Shown: piece by piece, positions 1 through 7,640 of the stretch
How the letters are laid out: every line of letters begins with the position of its first letter
Numbering within the stretch: the first letter of the stretch is position 1
DNA from: Clostridia bacterium
GTDB lineage: Bacteria; Bacillota_A; Clostridia; Christensenellales; Aristaeellaceae
DNA: 32,643 nucleotides
Assembly: GCA_017938645.1 (NCBI GenBank)
Contig: JAGBBE010000142.1
Coordinates: forward strand, 1-32,643
Direction: 5' to 3'
The notes under the pieces: model-generated
Databases searched by the model: none
What the model was told of the DNA's origin: nothing
What the model saw: only the letters and a program-made list of their open reading frames with translations
Program-made: the position numbers and the translations under genes

Positions 1-581
1 CGGCGGAGGAGCTGCCGATCACGCCTAAGAGCATCAAGACGCTCTTTGACTGGCCGGACGTGGAAGAGGATATTCCGATCGAACTCAAACCGATGAAGGA
101 CAGCCGCATGTGCCCGATGAGCGAATATAAAAACCAGCTCATCGAGCTGCATCCGGGCTGGGAGATCAGCTATCGCGGCGAGGCCATTCTCCCGCTGATG
201 TATGAGGGCGGTATGTTCTTCGTAGAGCAGGCGTATATCGCCGCAGCGGAAAAGACGGAGGGCTATACGAGCTATCACGCCAGCGAGAACATCGACGGTG
301 AACCGCTGATCATCGTCGGCGACGGTCTGATCACGACGGCGATCATCAAGCCGATGGCCAAGAAAGAGGGATACGCCATCCGGGATTACCTAGCAAGTAT
401 GACCAATTTCACGGTATTCGGCTGGCCGGACGAGGAAAAGCCGGAAGCGGCGGCCGGACAGCTGAATGGACAGATGAACATGGACGAGATGCTGGAGGAG
501 CAGGAGGACGTGCCGGAAGGCTGCCTGCATGTGATCGTGCCGAGGAGAGGAGAAAAGGAGGAAGAGCATGACGGGAAATGA
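1..581 (+). CDS. Unknown phage early protein, 5' end cut by window
   Basis: The frame is open from base 3 and ends at 581, so only the C-terminal 190 or so residues are present. I do not recognise the family. The visible part is acidic and ends in a highly charged tail rich in E, D and K. Two similar short motifs occur, TLFDWPD near the window edge and TVFGWPD about 120 residues later, which may mark an internal duplication. There is no membrane segment or signal peptide. Its stop overlaps the start of the MazG-like gene by 14 bases, so it belongs to the same rightward operon, at the end of the early region. A role in DNA metabolism would fit the position but nothing in the sequence proves it. 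Confidence 0.7.
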   Translation, partial: AEELPITPKSIKTLFDWPDVEEDIPIELKPMKDSRMCPMSEYKNQLIELHPGWEISYRGEAILPLMYEGGMFFVEQAYIAAAEKTEGYTSYHASENIDGEPLIIVGDGLITTAIIKPMAKKEGYAIRDYLASMTNFTVFGWPDEEKPEAAAGQLNGQMNMDEMLEEQEDVPEGCLHVIVPRRGEKEEEHDGK

Positions 582-894
582 ATACCAGAAACTGGCGATG
601 CGCACGGCGAAGCCAAGGTGCAGAAAGCTGGCCAATGCAGGCCTTGGCCTTGCCGGCGAGGCGGGCGAAGTGGCCGACGAAATCAAAAAGCAGATCTTCC
701 ACAATCACCCGATGAACCGGGAGAAGCTGATCAAAGAGGCGGGAGACGTAGCCTGGTATCTGGCGCTGCTGTGTGAGGTGCTGGGCACGACGCTGGACGA
801 GGTATTCAAGACCAATATCAGCAAGCTGATGGAGCGATACCCGGATGGCTTTGATCCTAAAAGGAGCCTTCACAGGAAGGAGGGCGACGTATGA
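568..894 (+). CDS. MazG-like nucleotide pyrophosphohydrolase
   Basis: This 108-residue protein matches the all-alpha NTP pyrophosphohydrolase (MazG/dUTPase-2) fold. The metal-binding helix motif is visible as E31xxE34 within GLAGEAGEVADEIKK, followed by E57xxD60 in KEAGDVAWYLA. Family members hydrolyse (d)NTPs to (d)NMP and pyrophosphate in the cytoplasm; phages use them to adjust nucleotide pools or alarmone levels. The length is normal for single-domain phage versions. The start at 568 is preceded by GGAGAGGAGAAAAGGAGG and overlaps the previous gene. The next gene begins inside its stop (ATGA). The substrate cannot be told from the sequence. Confidence 0.88.
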   Translation: MTGNEYQKLAMRTAKPRCRKLANAGLGLAGEAGEVADEIKKQIFHNHPMNREKLIKEAGDVAWYLALLCEVLGTTLDEVFKTNISKLMERYPDGFDPKRSLHRKEGDV

Positions 895-1085
895 GCGAAA
901 TGACCCTGCAAGAGGCGATTCATATCGCGTCGGAAGAGGCCGTGCGCTGCCGGAGGCTGGCCGGGGATCTGGCAGAAGGGCCGCTGGACTGCGACGGGAA
1001 ATGCGCAGGATGGGCGCGGGTGTACCGTGAAAGAGCGAAGGCGCTTGAGATTGTGATTCAGGCGGCGAGGGGGGGTAACGGATGA
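891..1085 (+). CDS. Small hypothetical phage protein
   Basis: A 64-residue protein translationally coupled on both sides: its ATG overlaps the MazG-like stop (ATGA), and the next gene starts at its own stop. The AGGAAGGAGGG just upstream is a strong ribosome site. It is predicted to be mostly helical and has three cysteines near the middle (a CRR, then CDGKC), which might bind a metal, but the pattern is not a recognised zinc finger. No family is recognised. It is probably real because of the tight coupling and codon use like its neighbours. Confidence 0.65.
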   Translation: MSEMTLQEAIHIASEEAVRCRRLAGDLAEGPLDCDGKCAGWARVYRERAKALEIVIQAARGGNG

Positions 1086-1567
1086 GCATCCGCGGCATAA
1101 CGATGACGGGAAAGGGGTTTGAGGGGATGCGGGAAAGCGAGCTTTGCGCGCTGGAGGCGGCGCGGGTGCAGGTGGGCAAGGTGGCGCGCCTGCGCGCAAA
1201 GTGCGACGAGATCGCGCCGAAGGGCGGGTACCGATCGCCGAACCTGACGGGCATGCCGGGCGGGAGCCGGGAACCGTGCGGCCTGGATGGCAGCAGAAGA
1301 GACTGCGAAGCGCTGCTGGAGGAGCTTGCGCGGGAAGAGCGGACGCTTGAAACCATGATTCGAGGATGCGAAAAGATCATTGCCCGGTCCGGCATGAAGG
1401 CCGAGATGAAAGAGTTTTGCCGCAATTATTACCTTCGCCGCATGAGTGTGGAGGGCGCGTCGGATTTTGCCGGAATCAGCCGACGGACGGGCTGGAACTA
1501 CAGGGCGGAAATTTTTGCAAAAAGAAACCGAAAAAACAAGGCGGCACAAAGGAAAAACAGCCTTTGA
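1082..1567 (+). CDS. DUF1492-like phage late-gene regulator (putative)
   Basis: 161 residues. The N-terminal two thirds is a helical coiled-coil-like region. The C-terminal part reads as a sigma-4-like helix-turn-helix (YYLRRMSVEGASDFAGISRR, residues about 119-138), followed by a basic tail (FAKRNRKNKAAQRK). This matches the DUF1492/ArpU/RinA-like group of Firmicute phage proteins that sit just before the terminase genes and are thought to activate late transcription. The start overlaps the preceding stop and has a G-rich site upstream. The probable late promoter and its three phased repeats begin four bases after its stop, so those repeats are an attractive target for this protein. The regulatory role is inferred from family and position. 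Confidence 0.7.
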   Translation: MSIRGITMTGKGFEGMRESELCALEAARVQVGKVARLRAKCDEIAPKGGYRSPNLTGMPGGSREPCGLDGSRRDCEALLEELAREERTLETMIRGCEKIIARSGMKAEMKEFCRNYYLRRMSVEGASDFAGISRRTGWNYRAEIFAKRNRKNKAAQRKNSL

Positions 1568-1570
1568 AAA

Positions 1571-1618
1571 TTTGCAGGTTTTTGCAGACTTTTGCAGTCG
1601 GCGATCATGTGATATAAT
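1571..1618 (+). promoter_or_regulatory. Probable late promoter with three phased TTTGCAG repeats
   Basis: TATAAT at 1613-1618 carries an extended -10 TG at 1610-1611. No good -35 is present; the best match is TTTGCA at 1591-1596, 16 bases upstream. Instead TTTGCAG occurs three times, at 1571, 1581 and 1591, exactly 10 bp (one helical turn) apart. A weak -35 covered by phased repeats is typical of an activator-dependent promoter. Everything from the terminase to the late cassettes reads away from it. Confidence 0.65.
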
Positions 1619-1653
1619 CATACTCAGGGAAACCATGAAAAACAGATGTCAAG

Positions 1654-1685
1654 GGAGCAGGCCGAGCGCGGCGCTGCTCCTTTTT
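1654..1685 (+). terminator. Terminator-like hairpin in the late leader RNA
   Basis: Arms GGAGCAG (1654-1660) and CTGCTCC (1674-1680) enclose an inner GCCG/CGGC stem with one bulged G, giving 11 pairs, followed by five T residues. It lies about 30 nt after the expected start of the late transcript and before the terminase. It therefore looks like an attenuator, or the end of a short leader RNA. The remaining leader to 1797 has no gene I can support. Confidence 0.65.
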
Positions 1686-1797
1686 CATACCATCAGAGGG
1701 TGCCGCGCGTGTTCCTTCCACGACGCGGCGGGCAGGAACCTTACAAATACGGAGAGGCGGGACCGTGGGTTCACAGCGGAGGAAAGGAGATGAGCGC

Positions 1798-2406
1798 GTG
1801 GCAAAGACGGCGGGGAAACGGAAAACGCAGACCAAGAGCAAGGGGACGCCTAAGCCGCGCGGCAAGTCTGCGCCTTGGCTGGAGAAAGAAGGTCTGACGC
1901 GCATCGAGGGATGGGCGATGGACGGCTGCACGGATCAGGAGATCGCAAAAAACATGGGCGTGGCGTACTCGACGCTGCGCGTATGGCGTGATTCTTTTCC
2001 GGCAATTTCGGCAGCCCTAAAACGCGCGCGCGATGTAGCGGACAGACAGGTGGAACACAGGCTCTTTGACATGACCCAGGGATACACGGTTGAGGTCAAA
2101 AAAGTATTCAAGGTCAAGAAAGAGCATTACGACGAGAAGGGCCGAAAGATCGTGACCGAAGAGCTTCAATCGGCAGTTGAAGAGGTGCATATACCGGCAA
2201 ATGTGACGGCGCAGATCTTCTGGATGAAGAACAGAAAGCCGGAAAAGTGGCGCGAAAAGCCCGATACATCGAGGGAAGACAGCGAACTGCCGGACGATGG
2301 CCTGAAAGAGCAGATGGAAGCTGCCGCATCCAAGGTATGCGCCGGCACGGACGACAGCGACATACTGCCGGAGGACGAAGGCGATGGCAAGGACGAAAAC
2401 GCCTGA
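1798..2406 (+). CDS. terS: Terminase small subunit
   Basis: 202 residues from a GTG with AAAGGAGA seven bases upstream; an alternative in-frame GTG at 1765 has a weaker site. The N-terminus is very basic (KTAGKRKTQTKSKGTPKPRG). It is followed by a helix-turn-helix around IEGWAMDGCTDQEIAKNMGV and STLRVWRDSFPAI, the usual DNA-binding module that recognises the packaging site. A charged coiled region and an acidic tail follow; the tail normally contacts the large subunit. The protein forms a ring that loads TerL onto concatemeric phage DNA. Its 3' end overlaps the large-subunit gene by 23 bases, as expected for a coupled terminase pair. Confidence 0.88.
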   Translation: MAKTAGKRKTQTKSKGTPKPRGKSAPWLEKEGLTRIEGWAMDGCTDQEIAKNMGVAYSTLRVWRDSFPAISAALKRARDVADRQVEHRLFDMTQGYTVEVKKVFKVKKEHYDEKGRKIVTEELQSAVEEVHIPANVTAQIFWMKNRKPEKWREKPDTSREDSELPDDGLKEQMEAAASKVCAGTDDSDILPEDEGDGKDENA

Positions 2407-3682
2407 GTTCAAATGGGGGCCGCTGAGCGCGAAGCAGCTGCAGGTGCTCACCTGGTGGAGAAACGGCAGCGCATTTGCCGATTACAACGGGATCATCGCC
2501 GATGGCGCGATCAGATCAGGCAAAACCGTTTCGATGGGATTTTCCTTCGCGGAATGGGCGATGGAAAGCTTTAACGGATACAACTTCGCCATATGCGGCA
2601 AGACCATCGAAAGCCTGCGCCGCAATGTGATAAAGACGCTCGTGCGCCAGCTGCGCGCACGGGGATACAAAGTCCGGGAAAAGCGCGCGGAAAACATGAT
2701 GATCATAAGCCGCGGGGGAAAAACGAACGATTTTTACCTCTTCGGCGGCAAGGATGAAAGCAGTCAAGATCTGATTCAGGGCATCACGCTGGCGGGCGTG
2801 CTCTTTGACGAAGTGGCCCTGATGCCGGAAAGCTTTGTCAATCAGGCAACAGCACGTTGCTCGGTTGCGGGGTCGAAGTTCTGGTTCAACTGCAACCCGG
2901 GCGGTCCGTTCCACTGGTTTTACGTAAAATGGATTCTCAAGTGCAGGAAGAGAAAGCTGGTCTATCTGCACTTCCTGATGACGGACAATCTGACGCTGGA
3001 CGCCGAAGTGCTAGCCAGATATGCGGCGCAGTACACGGGCGTTTTCTTCCTTCGCTTCATCAAGGGACTATGGGCGGCGGCGGACGGTCTGATTTACGAC
3101 ATGTTCGACAAAAAGAAGCATGTCGCAAGAAACAGGCCGGAAACGGAGGGAGATTATTACATATCCTGCGACTTCGGCGTACAGAACCCGACGGCCTTTC
3201 TGCTATGGCGCAAGGAAAAGCGCAAAGACAGATGGGTATGCCTGAAAGAATATTACTATTCCGGAAGGGACGAGAGACGGCAGAAGACGGTGCAGGAATA
3301 TGCAGACGATATGGAAGAATGGCTGAAAAAAGAGAAGATCGAAAAGCGGGATGTGAATCGGGTCATACCGGACCCGAGCGCGACGGCGCTGATCGTGGAG
3401 CTGAAGCGGCGCGGGTTTACCGTGAAGACGGCAGACAACGACGTGCCGCGCGGCATAGCGGATGTGGCCGTCATGCTCAACACAGAGAGGCTGCTCTTCT
3501 GGGGCGGATGCAAGCGGACGATACAGGAATTCGGCGCATACGTCTGGGATGCAAAAGCGGCCCAGCATGGAGATGAGCGACCGGTGAAGGCCAATGACCA
3601 CGCGATGGACGCCGTGAGATACTTTGTACGCACAAAGCGGCTGGTGAAGCCGATAGAGGATTACACATCGCCGTTCGGATAA
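2384..3682 (+). CDS. terL: Terminase large subunit (packaging ATPase and nuclease)
   Basis: 432 residues, the usual length. The ATPase domain has the Walker A motif GAIRSGKT (41-48), Walker B ending in LFDE with D142 and E143, and the coupling motif CNPGG (170-174). The C-terminal RNase H-like nuclease carries the expected acidic residues at D263 (SCDFGVQNP), D330 (IPDPSATA) and in KANDHAMDA (D405, D409). The enzyme cuts concatemeric DNA and pumps it into the prohead through the portal. It resembles the PBSX/SPP1-type terminase group. The start lies within the end of terS, about 20 bases before its stop. All key residues are present, so it should be functional. Confidence 0.96.
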   Translation: MARTKTPEFKWGPLSAKQLQVLTWWRNGSAFADYNGIIADGAIRSGKTVSMGFSFAEWAMESFNGYNFAICGKTIESLRRNVIKTLVRQLRARGYKVREKRAENMMIISRGGKTNDFYLFGGKDESSQDLIQGITLAGVLFDEVALMPESFVNQATARCSVAGSKFWFNCNPGGPFHWFYVKWILKCRKRKLVYLHFLMTDNLTLDAEVLARYAAQYTGVFFLRFIKGLWAAADGLIYDMFDKKKHVARNRPETEGDYYISCDFGVQNPTAFLLWRKEKRKDRWVCLKEYYYSGRDERRQKTVQEYADDMEEWLKKEKIEKRDVNRVIPDPSATALIVELKRRGFTVKTADNDVPRGIADVAVMLNTERLLFWGGCKRTIQEFGAYVWDAKAAQHGDERPVKANDHAMDAVRYFVRTKRLVKPIEDYTSPFG

Positions 3683-3702
3683 ACAAAAAGGGGTGGGGGA
3701 AC

Positions 3703-5094
3703 ATGCTGACATATCAGGATTTTGAAAAGGTCAAGGACATAGAAAAAGAGCGGGCCGAGTTTATCGAGAAGCTGATCCGGGAGCACGAGGCGAGCGCCGA
3801 GGTGACAACCGCAAGGGCGGCGGACGAATACGACGCGCAGCGCAATGTAACGATCAACCAATATGCCAGGGTGATTTACACCGTGAAGGGCAGGCCGGTG
3901 AAGGACTTCACGGCGGCCAATAACAAGATTGCCAGCAACTTCTTCCACATGTTCAACGTGCGCCGGTGCAATTATTCGCTGGGCAACGGCGTGGAATTCA
4001 GCGATGAACAGACCAAGAAAAAGCTGGGCCTGCAGTTCGACACGCGCCTCAAGCAGGCGGCAAGGTGCGCGCTGATCCATGGACGCGCCTTTATGTTCTG
4101 GAACCTGGACCGGGTGCATGTGTTCAGGGTGACGGAGTTCGCGCCGATGCTGGACGAATACACGGGAAAGGTGCGCGCGGGCGTGAGGTATTGGCAGCTG
4201 GAGGCGGATAAGCCGCTGAATATCACGCTGTACGAAGAGGACGGATATACGCAGCTGCGCAAGGAGAAGGACAAGGAGCTGGAGGAAATCGAGAAAAAGG
4301 CGCCGTACAAGCGCACGACGGCCAAAGCGCCGGCGGAAGCGGAGCCGATGGTGATCGCGGAGGAAAACTATCCGGCCTTGCCGATCGCGATGCTGTGGGG
4401 AAGCGAACAGCACCAGAGCACGCTGGTGGGCATGCGCGGCGCAATTGATGCGTTTGACCTGATCCGGAGCGGTTTTGCGGACGACCTGCAGGACTGTGCG
4501 CAGGTGTACTGGATACTGGAAAACTATAACGGCATGAACGATGACGAGCTGGCGAAGTTCCGCGACAGGCTGAAGCTGATGCACATTGCAACGGCGGACA
4601 CGGGCGATGGCGGCAAGGTATCGGCGCACACGCAGGAGATCCCGCACGAGGCGCGCACGAAGTTCCTCAGCGAGATCCGAGCGGGTATGTATGAGGATTT
4701 CGGACTGCTGGATCTGAGGACGCTGTCTGCGGCGGCGACGAACGACCACATTGAGGCCGGTTACCAGACGCAGGACGACATGGCCGACGATTTCGAGTAT
4801 CAGATCATCGAGGCCGTGCAGCAGCTGCTTGCGCTGCAGGGCATTGAGGATACGCCGGAATTCAAGCGAGGCAAGGTAAGCAACCGCAAGGAGCTTGTCG
4901 AGATTCTTGTGATGGAAGCGGGCCTCGTCGATCTGCCGGATGAGCTGCTGCTCAAGCTGTTCCCGAACTTCACGCCGGAACAGGTGGCCGAGGCGAGGAC
5001 GGAGGCTGTGGAGGAGCAGGCAAGGCGAAAGACGAGAACGACAGGCGAAAAACCGACGAAGAAGGAGCCTGAAGATGATGACGATGCTGCCTGA
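3703..5094 (+). CDS. Portal protein (SPP1 gp6-like)
   Basis: 463 residues, in the normal range for the SPP1 Gp6-like portal family, and placed directly after TerL. The portal is a dodecameric ring at one capsid vertex; it is the channel for DNA entry and exit and the docking site for TerL. Supporting features are the helical N-terminus, the middle segment with ARCALIHGRAFMFWN, typical of this family, and the stem/crown-like helical C-terminal half ending in a Lys/Arg- and Asp/Glu-rich tail. The start has AAAAAGGGGTGGGGGA upstream. The family call rests on length, synteny and remembered sequence character, not on a catalytic motif. Confidence 0.92.
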   Translation: MLTYQDFEKVKDIEKERAEFIEKLIREHEASAEVTTARAADEYDAQRNVTINQYARVIYTVKGRPVKDFTAANNKIASNFFHMFNVRRCNYSLGNGVEFSDEQTKKKLGLQFDTRLKQAARCALIHGRAFMFWNLDRVHVFRVTEFAPMLDEYTGKVRAGVRYWQLEADKPLNITLYEEDGYTQLRKEKDKELEEIEKKAPYKRTTAKAPAEAEPMVIAEENYPALPIAMLWGSEQHQSTLVGMRGAIDAFDLIRSGFADDLQDCAQVYWILENYNGMNDDELAKFRDRLKLMHIATADTGDGGKVSAHTQEIPHEARTKFLSEIRAGMYEDFGLLDLRTLSAAATNDHIEAGYQTQDDMADDFEYQIIEAVQQLLALQGIEDTPEFKRGKVSNRKELVEILVMEAGLVDLPDELLLKLFPNFTPEQVAEARTEAVEEQARRKTRTTGEKPTKKEPEDDDDAA

Positions 5095-5323
5095 CGGAAA
5101 AATCTACATCGAGTGGCAAAATGGCCGGCGCGACGAGATTGCCCGCATTGAAGTGAGCACGATGCTGACGGAGCAGGGAAATCTGGCTGCGGAGATGTCT
5201 GTGAGGCCGATTGGAAGGCTGCGAGCGGCATGGCTTGCGCTTGGTGCGCTTTACAGAATCATGCGGGGCTTCGCAGGAAAGGGCGAGCGTGATGGACGAT
5301 CTGGGCGCGAAGTGGACGGATGA
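5075..5323 (+). CDS. Small hypothetical head-region protein
   Basis: 82 residues starting at one of two adjacent ATGs (5075 or 5078), with GAAGGAG upstream. It overlaps the end of the portal gene by 20 bases and the start of the minor head gene by 32 bases in another frame. The first half is β-like and hydrophilic (DGKIYIEWQNGRRDEIARIEV). The second half has a short hydrophobic stretch (LRAAWLALGALYRIM) and then a basic tail. I do not recognise a family. Small proteins of unknown function often occur between portal and minor head genes in Clostridial phages. The strong ribosome site supports it, but the overlap with the next gene lowers confidence. Confidence 0.55.
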   Translation: MMTMLPDGKIYIEWQNGRRDEIARIEVSTMLTEQGNLAAEMSVRPIGRLRAAWLALGALYRIMRGFAGKGERDGRSGREVDG

Positions 5324-6305
5324 GAAAATCGAGGAGCTGGAGGAAAGAATCATCGCGCTGTTTGAAGAGGCTTATGACGATGTATATGAAAAATACATGG
5401 CGTTCACAAAGCGCTTCGAAAGGGACGATGCAAAATTCCAGCAGCAGCTGCAGGATGGGAAAATCACAGCGGCGACATACAGGGACTGGCTGCGCGGCCA
5501 GGTATTCCAGAGGGCCAGGTGGAAAGCGCAGCTTGCCGATCTGGCGGCGACGCTCACGCGCGTGAACCAGATCGCGATGGACATCATCAACGAGGCGGCG
5601 CCGGGCGTTTTTGCCATGAACGCCAATTGGGCCAGCTTCGACATCGAGCATGAAGCAGACCTGAATATGGGCTTCGGGCTGTATGACGAGGATGCTGTCA
5701 AGCGTCTTCTGCGTGACGAGCCGGACCTGCTGCCGCCGTCGCGGGTGATCATCGAAGAGGACGAGCGCTGGAACATGAAGGCGATTGCCCGGCAGATTGA
5801 GGCGGGCATTGTCACGGGCGAGGGCATCGAGGAGATTGCAAAGCGACTGCAGCGTGTGGCGACAATGAACGCCAATCAGGCGAGGACGCACGCGCGAACG
5901 GCCATGACCGGCGCGCAGAACGCGGGCCGCATGGAGAGTTACCGGCGGGCGGAAGAGATGGACATCGAGATGGAGCGCGAATGGATTGCAACTTTCGATG
6001 GGCATACACGCGAGGCCCACAGGCTGTTGGACAAAAAGAGCAGACCGGAAGGAAAGCCGTTTGTGGTGACATACCGATACGGAAAGCGGATTGTGACGGA
6101 CAGCATCATGTATCCGGGAGATCCGGATGCGCATCCGCGAATGGTCTACAACTGCCGGTGCACGATGCGCGCGAAGCTGCTCAGGTACCCGGACAAGGAC
6201 GCCATGCGAAGGCCGAACCTGCAGGAATACGGCGATGCATTGCCGCAAAAGCCGATCAGGAGCATGAGCTTTATGGAGTGGATGGAATGGAAAAAGGGAG
6301 CGTGA
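5292..6305 (+). CDS. Phage minor head protein (Mu F-like head morphogenesis)
   Basis: 337 residues from ATG 5292, preceded by AGGAAAGGGCGAG; the open frame extends upstream but lacks a better site. The C-terminal half has the Mu gpF/SPP1 gp7 signature. ARTAMTGAQNAGR is followed by WIATFDGHTREAH, and the final HPRMVYNCRCTM holds the conserved N-C-R-C motif. Family members are minor capsid proteins that bind the portal and help DNA exit or protect it during ejection. The N-terminal 150 residues are mainly charged helices. Its place after the portal and before the scaffold fits this role. Confidence 0.9.
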   Translation: MDDLGAKWTDEKIEELEERIIALFEEAYDDVYEKYMAFTKRFERDDAKFQQQLQDGKITAATYRDWLRGQVFQRARWKAQLADLAATLTRVNQIAMDIINEAAPGVFAMNANWASFDIEHEADLNMGFGLYDEDAVKRLLRDEPDLLPPSRVIIEEDERWNMKAIARQIEAGIVTGEGIEEIAKRLQRVATMNANQARTHARTAMTGAQNAGRMESYRRAEEMDIEMEREWIATFDGHTREAHRLLDKKSRPEGKPFVVTYRYGKRIVTDSIMYPGDPDAHPRMVYNCRCTMRAKLLRYPDKDAMRRPNLQEYGDALPQKPIRSMSFMEWMEWKKGA

Positions 6306-6311
6306 CGGGCA

Positions 6312-6734
6312 TTGTCTGCGACGTTTATCGACAATTCCGGCGAATGTCTGCGCGGGCTGGACCGGGCAAGGGCAAAGGCGCTTAAAACAATCGGGCTGAA
6401 AGCGGAAGGATACGCCAAAGAGCTATGCCCGGTCGGTACAGAGGAATCGACGGGCATACAGGGATACAGAGGCGGCACTCTGCGAAACTCCATCACGCAC
6501 AGGGTAAGCGATGAGGCGATGGAGCTGGGCAGCAATGTGGAATATGCCCCGTATGTGGAACTGGGCACAGGCCCGCATTTCGTGCCGCCGCCGGAGTGGG
6601 AACGATTTGAAGCGGAGAAGGGAAAGGGCGTGGGCCGGGCCTATGTGAAGCCGCGTCCGTATATCCGCCCGGCCATCGAGGACCACACGGACGAATACAG
6701 GAACATCATGGAAAGGGAACTGAAAGGAGGATGA
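6312..6734 (+). CDS. HK97 gp10-like head-tail connector
   Basis: 140 residues with the features of the HK97-gp10 family: an N-terminal helix (RGLDRARAKALKTIGLKAEG), then CPVGTEES, GTLRNSITHR, and the conserved VEYAPYVELGTG followed by KPRPYIRPAIED. These proteins form a neck or tail-completion ring. The only start that keeps the full domain is a TTG at 6312, with AAAAGGGAG eleven bases upstream, because a stop (6303-6305) lies just before it and the next in-frame ATG would remove the N-terminal half. It is unusual for this gene to precede the scaffold and capsid, but other phages of this type share that order. Confidence 0.85.
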   Translation: MSATFIDNSGECLRGLDRARAKALKTIGLKAEGYAKELCPVGTEESTGIQGYRGGTLRNSITHRVSDEAMELGSNVEYAPYVELGTGPHFVPPPEWERFEAEKGKGVGRAYVKPRPYIRPAIEDHTDEYRNIMERELKGG

Positions 6735-6736
6735 GC

Positions 6737-6919
6737 ATGGGCATCGTCAGATGGTTTAAGCGCGAAAAGATCAGGCGCAGGGCGCGCAAGGAAATCCAGA
6801 AAGCGCGCGCGGCCGCTCCGCCGACGAGACAGGGCCAGAGGGAGCTGGCGCGAAAGATTGAGGACATCCGAACGAGGATGAACCGGGAAATTGCACAGAC
6901 ATGCCCGAGATACCGCTGA
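6737..6919 (+). CDS. Small basic hypothetical protein
   Basis: 60 residues, about a third Arg or Lys, predicted as one or two long helices (FKREKIRRRARKEIQKARAA, then RELARKIEDIRTRMNRE). ATG 6737 is preferred over ATG 6731 because AAAGGAGG lies six bases before it. No family is recognised. A short basic helical protein next to capsid genes could bind DNA or an acidic structural partner, but that is a guess. Its stop codon lies inside the stem of a strong terminator. Confidence 0.65.
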   Translation: MGIVRWFKREKIRRRARKEIQKARAAAPPTRQGQRELARKIEDIRTRMNREIAQTCPRYR

Positions 6920-6942
6920 TCCTATGGAATCGGCGGTTTTTT
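6913..6942 (+). terminator. Intrinsic terminator before the scaffold gene
   Basis: CCGCTGAT (6913-6920) pairs with ATCGGCGG (6929-6936), eight pairs including one G-U, followed by six T residues. It overlaps the stop of the preceding gene. A weaker hairpin (CGGC/GCCG, 6955-6970) with a longer T-run follows at once. I see no clear promoter before the scaffold gene at 7030, so the late transcript must pass both. Confidence 0.75.
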
Positions 6943-7029
6943 CATAGGGAAAAGCGGCGAAGAAATGCCGTTTTTTATTTTCAATGATCCGGGAGAAGAA
7001 CTTCCCCGAAGAAAAGGAGAGGATCATAT

Positions 7030-7623
7030 ATGGCGATGACCAGGAAAGCACTCAAGGCGATGGGGCTGAGCGAAGAACAGATTGACTCCATCATCGAAAT
7101 GCACACGGAGACCGTGGACGGCCTGCGTGAGCAGGTAAGAACATACAAGGCCGACGCAGAGAAGCTTCCGGGCGTTCAGAAGCAGTTGGACGAGCTGAAG
7201 AAGGGCGACGGCGAGGACTGGAAGGGCAAGTACGACGCGGAGAAAGCCGCGCACGACAAGACCAAGTCCGATTATGCGGCGAAGGAAAACGCCGCAAAGG
7301 TGAAGGGCGCCTATCGCGCGATGCTCAAGGAAGCGGGCGTTGCGGAAAAGTACCTGGATACCGTGATCAGGGCGACCGACCTGTCCGGCATGAAGCTCGA
7401 CAAGGACGGAAAGCTGGAGGGAGCGGAAGACCTGAGCAAGAGCGCCAAGACCGAGTGGGCGGATTTCATCCAGACCACGACGACGAAGGGCGCACCCGTT
7501 GCAACGCCGCCCAAGGGCAGTAGCGGCAAATATTCCTCCCGTGAGGAAATCATGAAGATCGAAGATACCACGGAACGGCAGGCGGCGATTGCCGCAAACC
7601 TGGAGCTGTTCCAGACGAGATAA
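7030..7623 (+). CDS. Capsid scaffold protein (GP20-like)
   Basis: 197 residues. The N-terminus is a long charged coiled coil (THTETVDGLREQVRT-like region through QKQLDELKKGDGEDWKGKYD), followed by a helical part and a short Ser/Gly linker (PPKGSSGKYSS). It ends in a compact helical segment that probably binds the capsid protein. This matches the 'phage minor structural protein GP20' scaffold family, which guides prohead assembly and is then lost. It sits immediately before the major capsid gene, the classic scaffold position. AAAAGGAGAGG precedes the ATG. Confidence 0.88.
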   Translation: MAMTRKALKAMGLSEEQIDSIIEMHTETVDGLREQVRTYKADAEKLPGVQKQLDELKKGDGEDWKGKYDAEKAAHDKTKSDYAAKENAAKVKGAYRAMLKEAGVAEKYLDTVIRATDLSGMKLDKDGKLEGAEDLSKSAKTEWADFIQTTTTKGAPVATPPKGSSGKYSSREEIMKIEDTTERQAAIAANLELFQTR

Positions 7624-7640
7624 GAAAAGGAGAATGAGAT

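Noticed and set aside
1765..1797. Longer start for the small terminase subunit at GTG 1765
   Set aside because: GTG 1798 has a much better ribosome site (AAAGGAGA, seven bases).
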